Assembly (NCBI GenBank): GCA_045632605.1
Contig: JAZQXA010000125.1
Span: 1-15,000 of the forward strand
From: Flemingiibacterium sp045632605
GTDB lineage: Bacteria; Bacillota; Clostridia; Oscillospirales; CAG-272
Direction of reading: 5' to 3'
Length of the DNA stretch: 15,000 bases
Of the stretch, positions 1 to 6,930 are shown in pieces (positions within the stretch are counted from its first letter, which is position 1; every line of letters starts with the position of its first letter). The notes under the pieces are model-generated. The model was not told the origin of the DNA. It did no database searches and saw only the letters and a program-made list of their open reading frames with translations. The position numbers and the translations under genes were made by a program.

Positions 1-88
1 TACAACCTTAATGTCTAAAACGGAAAAACATGGATTTTTCATTGCCGTAAGTCGGGAAAAAAGTGCAAAAAATCAAGCGGTTTATATA

Positions 89-117
89 TTGACAAATATT
101 TTCTGCAATGATAAAAT
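89..117 (+). promoter_or_regulatory. Sigma-A promoter of the GH3 gene
   Basis: A consensus TTGACA (89-94) is followed after 17 bases by TAAAAT (112-117, one mismatch to TATAAT). Transcription would start near 124, giving a leader of about 45 bases before the ATG at 170. The promoter lies inside the apparent N-terminal extension of the long open frame that begins at 11, which argues that the extension is not translated. Confidence 0.75.
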
Positions 118-169
118 TATAGTTAGTAAAAAGCTGTCGGATGACAGATACTTTTGGAGGTATAATTTT

Positions 170-1768
170 ATGCGTGAACTTAAACTCGAGGAGCTTTCGA
201 CAAAGCAAAAGCTCGGAATGGTTACAATAGCAACACTGTTTACATATCTCACTCCTGAAGAGCAGGAAGCTCAGATGGACTTTATCATTGAACTTGTGAA
301 AGACCATTCTGTCGGAGCTGTGTGGGTGAACTATGATGCCGATCATCTTGACATCGCAAAATCAAAGATTGACAGAATAAAGGCTGCTGCCGATTATCCG
401 ATTCTTATCATGTGTGATGCGGAAAGCGGCTTCGGACACAATACTATCGGAAGACACAATCCTATCGGTATGGTTGACAGCGAGGAAGCCGCTTATATTT
501 TCGGTAAAGTAACTGCCGTTGCCGCACGCGAGGTTGGATATAACGTAATCTGTAATCCGGTTCTCGATATGGCGAACACAAGAACTGCTTGCGGAACCAA
601 CATCCGCGGAATCGGAAGCGACAAGGAGCGCGTTACTGCGCTTGCAATCGCTGAGTCAAGGGGTATGCATGACGGAGGTGTTCTTTCCGTTGCCAAGCAT
701 TATCCCGGCGAGGGCTCCGACGGTTCAATCGATTCACATATGGCAGAAGCTTTTTCGACAAAGACCGCCGAAGAGCTGCTTGATTATAATCTTTATCCGT
801 ATCTTGCGCTCATGAAGGAGGGACTCCTCGACGGAATCATGACCCGTCACGAGCGTTACGCTATGATTGATCCAGACTATCCGGCAAGCCTTTCACAAAA
901 GGTTATCAACGTCATACGCAATCAGGGATTTGACGGCTTTTCGATTACGGATGCTCTTGCTATGGACGGTATCGTATCGAATTTCGGAAAGGTTCGTTCG
1001 GTCGGTCTTTCTGTCGGAAACGGAAACGATATTTCGCTTGTATGGGACAAGGATCACCGTGTTGCTTATGAATCTATGTGTAAGTGCTACGAGGATGGAA
1101 TTATATCCGACGAACGTCTTGACGATGCCGTAAGACATATTCTCGAAGCACAGCACAAGACGCTTGCAGAGCCGAAGTATACCGCGCTTACCGAAAAAGA
1201 TCTTGCAGATTTTGATGCAATAAACCGCGACTCTGTTTTCGCAAAGGTTGATGATGGACTTTCCATCGCACTCCCTCGTGACAAAAAGCATTATTTTGTA
1301 ATACTCACCGAAACGACGGTTGATATCAATAACCGTATTGATGTTGATACATTCAGCCGCGACTGGTACAGTCCGCTTGCAATATCCGATAAGTTAAAAG
1401 AGCTTTATCCAGACTCGGAGTTTACGATGATAAGCCAGTTCCCGAGCGCAAGTGAAAATATGCGCGTGCTCGGTGAATCGTACGGCTGCGATGATATTGT
1501 GTTTATCACGTTCTACAGAAGTGCGGCATATCTCGGCAGGGAAATGTTCACTCCCCGTATAATTTCCCTTATTGAAGCTCTTCAGGTAACAAACCGTATT
1601 TCGACGGTTGTTCACTACGGAAACCCGTACGTTTTCGAGGATATTCCGCATATTCCGCGTGTTATCATCGGAACCTGCTCACCGGCAAATAATCTTTATA
1701 CGCTTGACGTTTTGGCTGGTGATTATCCGGCAAAGGGCAAGCTCACTTATGATGTGAAGTTCAAATAA
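170..1768 (+). CDS. NagZ-like GH3 family glycosidase (putative beta-N-acetylhexosaminidase)
   Basis: A 532-aa family 3 glycoside hydrolase. Start 170 is chosen because GGAGG (156-160) precedes it and a promoter occupies the upstream open frame. The catalytic barrel shows KHYPGEG at 176-182 followed by DSH at 188-190, matching the NagZ KHFPGHG...DSH signature whose Asp-His pair is the general acid/base. The MTRHERYAMID segment (224-234) matches the NagZ 'TAHI.YP..D' strand, and ITDALAM (259-265) carries the nucleophile Asp261. About 190 further residues follow the barrel, as in two-domain Bacillus-type NagZ. No signal peptide or membrane segment is seen, so it should act in the cytoplasm on imported oligosaccharides or muropeptides. 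The nearby nagA/nagB-like genes fit release of N-acetylhexosamine. Exact substrate is inferred; plain beta-glucosidase is less likely because of the Asp-His pair. Confidence 0.9.
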   Translation: MRELKLEELSTKQKLGMVTIATLFTYLTPEEQEAQMDFIIELVKDHSVGAVWVNYDADHLDIAKSKIDRIKAAADYPILIMCDAESGFGHNTIGRHNPIGMVDSEEAAYIFGKVTAVAAREVGYNVICNPVLDMANTRTACGTNIRGIGSDKERVTALAIAESRGMHDGGVLSVAKHYPGEGSDGSIDSHMAEAFSTKTAEELLDYNLYPYLALMKEGLLDGIMTRHERYAMIDPDYPASLSQKVINVIRNQGFDGFSITDALAMDGIVSNFGKVRSVGLSVGNGNDISLVWDKDHRVAYESMCKCYEDGIISDERLDDAVRHILEAQHKTLAEPKYTALTEKDLADFDAINRDSVFAKVDDGLSIALPRDKKHYFVILTETTVDINNRIDVDTFSRDWYSPLAISDKLKELYPDSEFTMISQFPSASENMRVLGESYGCDDIVFITFYRSAAYLGREMFTPRIISLIEALQVTNRISTVVHYGNPYVFEDIPHIPRVIIGTCSPANNLYTLDVLAGDYPAKGKLTYDVKFK

Positions 1769-1785
1769 TAACTTAAAAAATATAG

Positions 1786-1855
1786 ACAATCCCCTTCAAG
1801 CGGATATCTGAAAAGCAAAAGCTATCAGGACTGCTCAAAGGGGATTGTTTTAATT
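1786..1855. terminator. Long-loop bidirectional terminator between convergent genes
   Basis: An 11-bp perfect stem (1786-1796 with 1838-1848) encloses a loop of about 41 bases. On the plus strand it is followed by TTTAATT; on the minus strand the same stem runs into a six-T tract (A-run at 1775-1780 on the plus strand). It sits between the GH3 stop (1768) and the convergent oxidoreductase stop (1857). The oxidoreductase stop is only 9 bases from the stem, so both genes probably use it. Confidence 0.65.
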
Positions 1856-1856
1856 A

Positions 1857-2873
1857 TCAGTCAAAATATTTTGGAACTACAGGCTTGTCGCTGCTTGCAG
1901 AATCAACAATCGCAAGGCAGGCGGCAATCGTGTTTGCTCCTTCCATGGCTGTGGTGCTTACGGGTTTATTGTTTACGATAATGTCATAGAATTCTGCGAA
2001 TTCACCGAACATATTATGATTGTTAACTTCAACCGGCAGCATGGTTGCAAAAGAGTCCCCGTTTTCATCCATACGGAATAATGTTAGCTCAGGACTTGTG
2101 TTGTCAGTAATAATAGTGCCTTTTGTTCCGTAGAAAACCGAACGCATTGTGTAGCTGCGGCGGCAGCTTATGGAGCAGAAGACCTTTCCTATGACGTCAT
2201 TTGGGAAACGCATAATAGCAATATGAGTATCGTCTATTGCGGTGATGTTTTTAAATGTTTTGTGCGTGCCAAAGGCTTCAATCAGAGTTGGATTTCCGGC
2301 AATCCAACGGAGCAAATCAACTGCATGACAGCCTCCGCCAACAATGCCGTAGCGAAGCGGATCCTGACGCCATGAGTGAACCCCGGTTAGAATCTTTTCA
2401 TAGTCGTGGGCATATTCCGATTCAACAAAGGTGAGCTCTCCGATTTCACCGGCATCAATCAGTTCTTTGGCTTTTATAAAACCGGGAGTATAGCGGCAAA
2501 CCTGGCCTACCATAAATTTTTTATCGCTCTTTTCGGCCGCTGCCACGATAGCTTCGATATCTTCACGTGTGAGAGCAAGCGGTTTTTCGCAAAGAACGTG
2601 TTTGCCGGCTGCGAGAGCATCTTCTGCCATCCGGCGGTGAAGCTGATCGGGGGAACCTATTATTACACAGTCAAGCTCTGTGTCTTTCAACATATCACGG
2701 TAATCGGTACACGTGTTCGGAACGCTGAACGTTTCTTTCATTTCTGAAAGAAGCTTCTCGTCAAGATCACAAATCCATGTGATGCGTGCATTTTCTGTTT
2801 TTGATACAGCTTCGGCGTGTAATTTGCCGATACTCAGACCAATAATTCCGACTGTAAGAGTTTTGTTGTTCAT
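1857..2873 (-). CDS. Gfo/Idh/MocA family oxidoreductase
   Basis: A 338-aa NAD(P)-dependent oxidoreductase of the Gfo/Idh/MocA family, normal length. The N-terminal Rossmann fold starts with GIIGLSIGKLHA (9-20), a variant of the usual GxGxxG loop. CEKPLALT (95-102) is the family EKP motif that contacts the nicotinamide and substrate. The C-terminal half has GGGCHAVDLLRW (179-190), aligning with the family 'D-x-G-x-H-x-x-D' motif. His183 and Asp186 are kept, but the usual Asp four residues before the His is a Gly. AAAGGAAT (2881-2888) is the ribosome site. It converges on the GH3 gene and is divergent from an AraC regulator that probably controls it. Members oxidise sugars, inositols or their derivatives; some assist glycoside cleavage by transient oxidation. 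Substrate unknown. Confidence 0.88.
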   Translation of the reverse strand: MNNKTLTVGIIGLSIGKLHAEAVSKTENARITWICDLDEKLLSEMKETFSVPNTCTDYRDMLKDTELDCVIIGSPDQLHRRMAEDALAAGKHVLCEKPLALTREDIEAIVAAAEKSDKKFMVGQVCRYTPGFIKAKELIDAGEIGELTFVESEYAHDYEKILTGVHSWRQDPLRYGIVGGGCHAVDLLRWIAGNPTLIEAFGTHKTFKNITAIDDTHIAIMRFPNDVIGKVFCSISCRRSYTMRSVFYGTKGTIITDNTSPELTLFRMDENGDSFATMLPVEVNNHNMFGEFAEFYDIIVNNKPVSTTAMEGANTIAACLAIVDSASSDKPVVPKYFD

Positions 2874-2908
2874 ACGATATATTCCTTTCGATAGAGTTAA
2901 TTTGCAAA

Positions 2909-2957
2909 CGCAAAAACAAACTTTTGACGTCTATAATAGCCGTTTGTGTGTTTTGCG
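2909..2957. promoter_or_regulatory. Inverted repeat in the AraC/oxidoreductase intergenic region
   Basis: CGCAAAAACAAAC (2909-2921) is an imperfect inverted copy of GTTTGTGTGTTTTGCG (2942-2957); the arms differ mainly by a three-base insertion. The repeat brackets the likely minus-strand -10 (2933-2938) and ends just before the plus-strand -35. Its position suits an operator for the adjacent AraC-type regulator. Regulatory function is inference. Confidence 0.4.
2933..2938 (-). promoter_or_regulatory. Possible -10 of the Gfo/Idh oxidoreductase gene
   Basis: TATTAT on the minus strand lies about 60 bases upstream of the ATG at 2873. No good -35 is visible at the expected distance, which would suit a promoter needing an activator such as the divergent AraC protein. 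Weak evidence. Confidence 0.3.
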
Positions 2958-2959
2958 CA

Positions 2960-2988
2960 TTGATTTTTTGATGTTTTTGTGATACAAT
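2960..2988 (+). promoter_or_regulatory. Promoter of the first AraC-family regulator
   Basis: TTGATT (2960-2965), 17-base spacer, TACAAT (2983-2988), with TG at 2980-2981 forming an extended -10. Transcription would start near 2995, about 33 bases before the ATG at 3028. Confidence 0.6.
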
Positions 2989-3027
2989 ATATTTGTATTG
3001 TGCAGAATAAACGGAGGATCTAACATA

Positions 3028-3903
3028 ATGAGTCATATACCTTTCGCTGTCAAGAAATATTTCGAGATCGAAAATATATATTCTGTTTATTATTTCAATA
3101 TTAATCAGGATTTCATTGAGGAACCCGAACACCATGACTTTTGGGAGCTGATTTATGCCGATTCCGGGAAGATTTATGTCTGTGCTGACGATGAAACAAT
3201 ATATCTTCGAGAGGGAGATGTTTTTATACATAAGCCAAATCAGAAGCACTCACTTCGGGGAGATAACCAGAATTCATCACGAATATTCATAACCTCATTT
3301 GAATGTCATTCACCTGAAATGTTGTTTTTTGTAAATAAACTGTTCCGTGCAAACGAACAAGACAGAAGTCTTATACATTCGATTATCTCAGCGGCAAAAT
3401 CAACATTTGAGTGGATTGAAAATAAGCCTGAAATTCATCCTCTTGTAAAACTAAAAAATGCTTTCCCGGGAAATATGCAGGTTCTTTCAAATACAATTGA
3501 GCTTTTGCTGCTCGATATATATTCGCAAAAACAATCCCAAATAATCAGACCGTTTCTCTTTAAAGAGTTGTATGACGACCCTATTATAATTTCAGTTATC
3601 GATTTTCTCGACAATAGTATTTTCAGCGAGTTTACTACCGCAGATGTCGCGAAGAAACTTAATTTTAGTGTTTCGTATCTTTCTTCTTATTTTAAAAACC
3701 AAACTCACTATTCGATTACAGAATATTTTAATATGCTGAAGCTTGAAAAGGCGAAAATTCTTTTGAAGGAAGCGAACAAAAGTATTGCAGAGGTGTCACG
3801 GGAGCTTAATTATTGCGATCAGCATTATTTTTCGACAGTTTTTAAAAAATATATGAAGATGACTCCGATGGAGTATAAAAAAACAGTTTTAAAATCACGG
3901 TAA
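3028..3903 (+). CDS. AraC family transcriptional regulator with N-terminal cupin sensor
   Basis: A 291-aa regulator. Start 3028 is preferred because GGAGG (3013-3017) lies ten bases upstream; the open frame extends ten codons further back without a ribosome site. The N-terminal half is an AraC-type cupin: the EHHDFWEL stretch (34-41), then REGDVFIHKPNQKH (61-74), the usual sugar-binding barrel edge. The C-terminal part has two helix-turn-helix units, roughly 205-225 and 253-276, ending with the conserved CDQHYFSTVFKKYMKMTP (263-280) signature of the family. It is divergent from the Gfo/Idh gene, so a role as local activator responding to a sugar is likely. The effector is unknown. Confidence 0.92.
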   Translation: MSHIPFAVKKYFEIENIYSVYYFNINQDFIEEPEHHDFWELIYADSGKIYVCADDETIYLREGDVFIHKPNQKHSLRGDNQNSSRIFITSFECHSPEMLFFVNKLFRANEQDRSLIHSIISAAKSTFEWIENKPEIHPLVKLKNAFPGNMQVLSNTIELLLLDIYSQKQSQIIRPFLFKELYDDPIIISVIDFLDNSIFSEFTTADVAKKLNFSVSYLSSYFKNQTHYSITEYFNMLKLEKAKILLKEANKSIAEVSRELNYCDQHYFSTVFKKYMKMTPMEYKKTVLKSR

Positions 3904-3912
3904 CAGTCTTTT

Positions 3913-3944
3913 GGCAAGCGGAAGCGATTCCACTTGCCGTTTTT
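3913..3944 (+). terminator. Rho-independent terminator after the first AraC gene
   Basis: Ten-base arms at 3913-3922 and 3929-3938 pair with one C-A mismatch around a six-base loop, followed by GTTTTT. There is no T-run on the minus strand, so it should stop only plus-strand transcription; the convergent nagB-like gene ends at 3946 with no clear terminator of its own. Confidence 0.75.
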
Positions 3945-3945
3945 A

Positions 3946-4920
3946 TTAATACCCAACCTTTTCCCAGCATTCAAACGGTGCAGCCAATTCTTCACTGATA
4001 TATACCTGTGTTTTCTTTGTTTGAAGCATTGTGCTTGGAATATACGGAGTTATCGGTCCGTGAGTGCACAGACGGCTGGTCATCCTCTGCCATGAAGAGA
4101 AGGTTCCGCAGGTTGCAAGTGCGTGCACTTCAATCCGTTCTTTAGCGCGCATTACGTCGAGTGGACCGATAGTTGCGGCACATGGCGGCACATTTGCGAT
4201 ATCGCCCGATTGACCGAAGGTTCCGTTGAGTGAATTCTGCATAATTGTCATCGGATGCAGCTTTACAATCCGGGCGGGCTGATTCAGCCATTCTTCGATG
4301 TCGCCGCTTCCTATGAATTCCGGTATAGGATCGACGAATGCCATATGACCTGTCCATCCGGGCGAGGTTGAAGCAATATCGGCACCGGTACCCTCGGTTA
4401 TATCATCGATAATTTTTGAATAATCCCTGATATTGGCATTGGTAGGGAAGTGAACATTTTCCATCTGCATACGAAGCTTTTTGTCAATCTGATAATATAA
4501 ATATTTGATCATAGAGTGTGCAAAACCGGCTTCATAGGTTATGGGAGCAATATTGCCGTCCTGATCTGCCCACTCGTCCTCGGCGACAAGATGAACCTTT
4601 GAGCAGTCAACACCGAAATAGTTAATCAGTTGAGCCAGCGGAATATATGTATCGGGCTCAGGATTTCCGAGAATCATGGTAAACGGTTTCCCTGATTCAG
4701 ATGCTTCCTTCAGGCGTGAAAACAGTGTTGCAATAAGGACAGGGTGCGGATTCATCATAACCTTGACGTTGAATTCCGGGTGCCACCACGGCTCTCTCTT
4801 TTCAAGTTCCTTGCCGGAAAGACTGCGAACATATTCGCAAATCTTCTTATCCTTAAACGGAACAAAGTCTGCAGGCATAAAATCAAATTTTTCAGCTGGA
4901 TCGGTGATAAAATCTTTCAT
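3946..4920 (-). CDS. NagB-like glucosamine-6-phosphate isomerase/deaminase family protein
   Basis: A 324-aa member of the NagB/6-phosphogluconolactonase fold, longer than the roughly 240-270 aa of classical NagB, with an N-terminal extension of about 45 residues. Recognisable parts are MILGNPEPDTY (82-92, in the place of the phosphate-loop region), AEDEWAD (113-119, matching NMDEYVG; Asp115 equals catalytic Asp72 of E. coli NagB), GWTGHMAFVDP (188-198, matching GxGxDGHIAFNEP) and PPCAATIGPLDVMRAKE (245-261). His192 is kept, but the Asp two before it is Thr190 and the downstream Glu is Asp197. Ribosome site AAGGAG at 4927-4932. It lies 22 bases after the nagA-like gene, so they are co-transcribed. 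The expected role is GlcN-6-P to Fru-6-P plus ammonia, but the altered residues leave a related isomerase activity possible. Confidence 0.82.
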   Translation of the reverse strand: MKDFITDPAEKFDFMPADFVPFKDKKICEYVRSLSGKELEKREPWWHPEFNVKVMMNPHPVLIATLFSRLKEASESGKPFTMILGNPEPDTYIPLAQLINYFGVDCSKVHLVAEDEWADQDGNIAPITYEAGFAHSMIKYLYYQIDKKLRMQMENVHFPTNANIRDYSKIIDDITEGTGADIASTSPGWTGHMAFVDPIPEFIGSGDIEEWLNQPARIVKLHPMTIMQNSLNGTFGQSGDIANVPPCAATIGPLDVMRAKERIEVHALATCGTFSSWQRMTSRLCTHGPITPYIPSTMLQTKKTQVYISEELAAPFECWEKVGY

Positions 4921-4942
4921 AAAATACTCCTTAACAGTTTAT

Positions 4943-6076
4943 TTATTTTATTTGCTCACCGGCGAGGAACACCGATTTTACGTTAAATTCGGAGTCCACG
5001 AGGATGAGATTTGCTATGTTTCCCGGGGCTATTCTGCCGTGGTCGTTCATTTTTAGCAGTGTTGCCGGATTTGTCGATGCATATCTGAATACTTGACACA
5101 GTGATGCTCCGGTGTGAATCATCATATTCCGGCAGACACTGTCAAGAATCATTTTCGATCCGGCTATCTCACCGTTAGAATCAAAGTTAATATCATCTGC
5201 TCCTTCGTAAAGGTCATTTGCAGGGATTGGACCGTTATCAACAAAAGCATCCGAAATAAGTATCAAACGCCGGTCGCCCTTTATTTTTTTAATCAGGCGA
5301 AGCATATACGGTGACACATGAATTCCCACTTTGTCACAAATAAGCTCAGTATATATCTCATCGTTATATAATGCTGTTTCATCAACGCAGGCTGCACGGC
5401 ATTCAGGGTATTTTTCGAGAGTGCCCGTTGCGTTCGTGTGATGAGTGGCAAGATTTAAACCGTACGGTATAAGTGCTTCAATTTGATTTGGTTCGGCTTC
5501 GCTGTGTCCTACCGAGAAAATTGCCGATGGGTCGAGTGATTTGACATCTATAATAAAATTTTTTATGTTTTCCCGTTCGGGGGCAACCACCCAAATTTTT
5601 GCAAAGCCGCTGGCGGCTTCGATGATTGGAATGTAATCTTCACGGCAGATTGGGTACCGCCATGGATTATTTTCACGGTTACAGCCGAATTTTGGATTCA
5701 TGTATGGGGCCTCCATATAAAGTCCACGGAGATTCCTTGCTTTACCGAGAGCGGCTTTAAGTATATTTATCTGGTTAAGAAGCTCATTTTTTCCCGCGCT
5801 GAAATATAGTGCCGCAAGTACATCTGTTACACCGTGGGATAACAGTGTTTCGGAAACTTTTAGCGGATTTTCGGTGAAGAAGGTTTCACCGTCTGAATGG
5901 GTGTGAATATCAATAAGGCCCGGACCGAGATAAGCCCCGTTTGCATCAAAAACCTCGCTGTCACCGGTGTTGATTTTTTTACCGTAGTCTACTATTCTGC
6001 CGCTGTCAATGATAACTGTTCCATCCGGAATCATATGATCGGGCATGATAAGTGTAGCATTGATAATAGCTTTCAT
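4943..6076 (-). CDS. nagA: N-acetylglucosamine-6-phosphate deacetylase (NagA-like)
   Basis: A 377-aa amidohydrolase-superfamily enzyme of typical NagA length. It would deacetylate GlcNAc-6-P (or a close relative) to GlcN-6-P in the cytoplasm. Visible motifs: GLIDIHTHSDG (53-63, metal-site HxH), MEAPYMNPKFG (121-131; Glu122 is the metal ligand of NagA's LEGPF), GHSEAE (190-195), ATHHTNATG (210-218, matching ATHLYNAM), LISDAF (273-278; Asp276 is the catalytic acid/base) and the typical C-terminal TNPATLL...GRIAPGNIANLILVD. Ribosome site GGAGG at 6081-6085. It is first in a two-gene operon with the nagB-like gene and divergent from a cupin gene. Deacetylase assignment is firm at family level; the exact acetamido sugar phosphate is not proven because the paired NagB is unusual. 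Confidence 0.88.
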   Translation of the reverse strand: MKAIINATLIMPDHMIPDGTVIIDSGRIVDYGKKINTGDSEVFDANGAYLGPGLIDIHTHSDGETFFTENPLKVSETLLSHGVTDVLAALYFSAGKNELLNQINILKAALGKARNLRGLYMEAPYMNPKFGCNRENNPWRYPICREDYIPIIEAASGFAKIWVVAPERENIKNFIIDVKSLDPSAIFSVGHSEAEPNQIEALIPYGLNLATHHTNATGTLEKYPECRAACVDETALYNDEIYTELICDKVGIHVSPYMLRLIKKIKGDRRLILISDAFVDNGPIPANDLYEGADDINFDSNGEIAGSKMILDSVCRNMMIHTGASLCQVFRYASTNPATLLKMNDHGRIAPGNIANLILVDSEFNVKSVFLAGEQIK

Positions 6077-6107
6077 ATGACCTCCATGTTTTTATTTATA
6101 AAAACAG

Positions 6108-6129
6108 ATATATCAATGTATAGATATAT
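6108..6129. promoter_or_regulatory. Inverted repeat at the nagA transcription start
   Basis: ATATATC (6108-6114), eight bases, then GATATAT (6123-6129). It overlaps the downstream edge of the nagA -10 and the expected transcription start, a usual position for a repressor operator. The arms are AT-only apart from one C/G pair, so chance is possible. It does not resemble the GntR-type NagR/DasR box. Confidence 0.3.
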
Positions 6130-6133
6130 TATA
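6128..6133 (-). promoter_or_regulatory. -10 element of the nagA-nagB operon
   Basis: A perfect TATAAT on the minus strand lies 51 bases upstream of the nagA ATG. The -35 region at the right spacing is only T-rich, not close to TTGACA. A leader of about 45 bases results. Confidence 0.5.
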
Positions 6134-6214
6134 CCTTACTTTTCGCTTGAAAAAGTTTGTAATATTATTGAATTTGTGTGTTTTTGAATTGTTTGAATGA
6201 AAATAAAAATCCTC

Positions 6215-6243
6215 TTGAAAATTATCTGAATTTATGTTATACT
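6215..6243 (+). promoter_or_regulatory. Promoter of the cupin gene
   Basis: TTGAAA (6215-6220), exactly 17 bases, TATACT (6238-6243), with TG at 6235-6236 as an extended -10. Transcription would start near 6250, 26 bases before the ATG. Confidence 0.7.
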
Positions 6244-6275
6244 GTAAGTAATAAAATTTTACGGAGGTTTAGACC

Positions 6276-6767
6276 ATGAAAACAATCAAGGCAATTGCGC
6301 TTACTCATGAACAGTTTGCACCGTTCGGACAGTTCTATAACTACGAAGCTCCGGACGGATATGCTCTTTGCGGTGAGCTTCACAAGTTTTATCCTGACCG
6401 CATATGCGCTGACAGCAATCATAGAATCGGATTTTCCCCGATTACAGTAAAGAAACCCGAAAAAATGATAATTACTCAGCAGGAATATCATACTACCACA
6501 TGGGAAATGATTCTTCCTCTTGATGATGACATGATTATTCATGTTGCGCCTGCATCTGCCGGCACAGTTGTGACTGATCTCGTAAAGGCATTTATCGTGC
6601 CGAAGCACACACTTGTCAAAATAAATACGGCAATATGGCATCTTGCGCCTCTCCCGGCGACAAAGGATCAGCTTACTGCAATGATAATTCTTCCCGAGTG
6701 TACATATGCCAACGACTGCACTGTTGTAGACCTTAAACCGGAAGAACAGTTTGAAATTGTGCTTTAA
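6276..6767 (+). CDS. Ureidoglycolate-lyase-like cupin protein
   Basis: A 163-aa soluble protein with GGAGG at 6263-6267. The N-terminus IALTHEQFAPFGQFYNYEA (7-25) resembles the 'L(T/S).E.FAPFG' opening of ureidoglycolate lyase (AllA)-type proteins, and the remainder looks like a single beta-barrel cupin: VKAFIVPKHTLVKINTAIWH (108-127) fits the AllA strand pattern '..F....G....Y..G.WH'. No allantoin genes are nearby, so a purine role is unlikely. It is divergent from and probably co-regulated with nagA-nagB, and carries its own promoter and terminator. A sugar isomerase, lyase or sugar-binding role is possible. Family resemblance is moderate; function is not known. Confidence 0.7.
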   Translation: MKTIKAIALTHEQFAPFGQFYNYEAPDGYALCGELHKFYPDRICADSNHRIGFSPITVKKPEKMIITQQEYHTTTWEMILPLDDDMIIHVAPASAGTVVTDLVKAFIVPKHTLVKINTAIWHLAPLPATKDQLTAMIILPECTYANDCTVVDLKPEEQFEIVL

Positions 6768-6786
6768 AATAGTTATTAACAATGCG

Positions 6787-6823
6787 AAAGGCCACCGTTT
6801 TATGAAGTAAACGGTGGCTTTTT
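6787..6823 (+). terminator. Rho-independent terminator after the cupin gene
   Basis: A perfect 10-bp stem (6791-6800 with 6809-6818) around an eight-base loop is followed by five Ts. An A-run before the stem can pair with the T-run, lengthening the hairpin. Confidence 0.9.
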
Positions 6824-6855
6824 GTTGTAAATATTCTTTAAGACGGCTGTTCTTT

Positions 6856-6882
6856 TTGAAAACTTTTTGGCGTATGTATAGT
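6856..6882 (+). promoter_or_regulatory. Weak candidate promoter of the 60-aa protein gene
   Basis: TTGAAA (6856-6861) and TATAGT (6877-6882) are separated by only 15 bases, shorter than preferred. It is the best pair between the preceding terminator and the start at 6931. A TACAAT at 6910-6915 is too close to the ribosome site to serve. Confidence 0.3.
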
Positions 6883-6930
6883 GATTAAACTGCAGATACT
6901 GTTTATAGTTACAATACGGAGGTGAAAAAG

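Noticed and set aside
893..1291. Minus-strand 132-codon open frame inside the GH3 gene
   Set aside because: Antisense shadow of a gene with clear GH3 motifs; no start signals.
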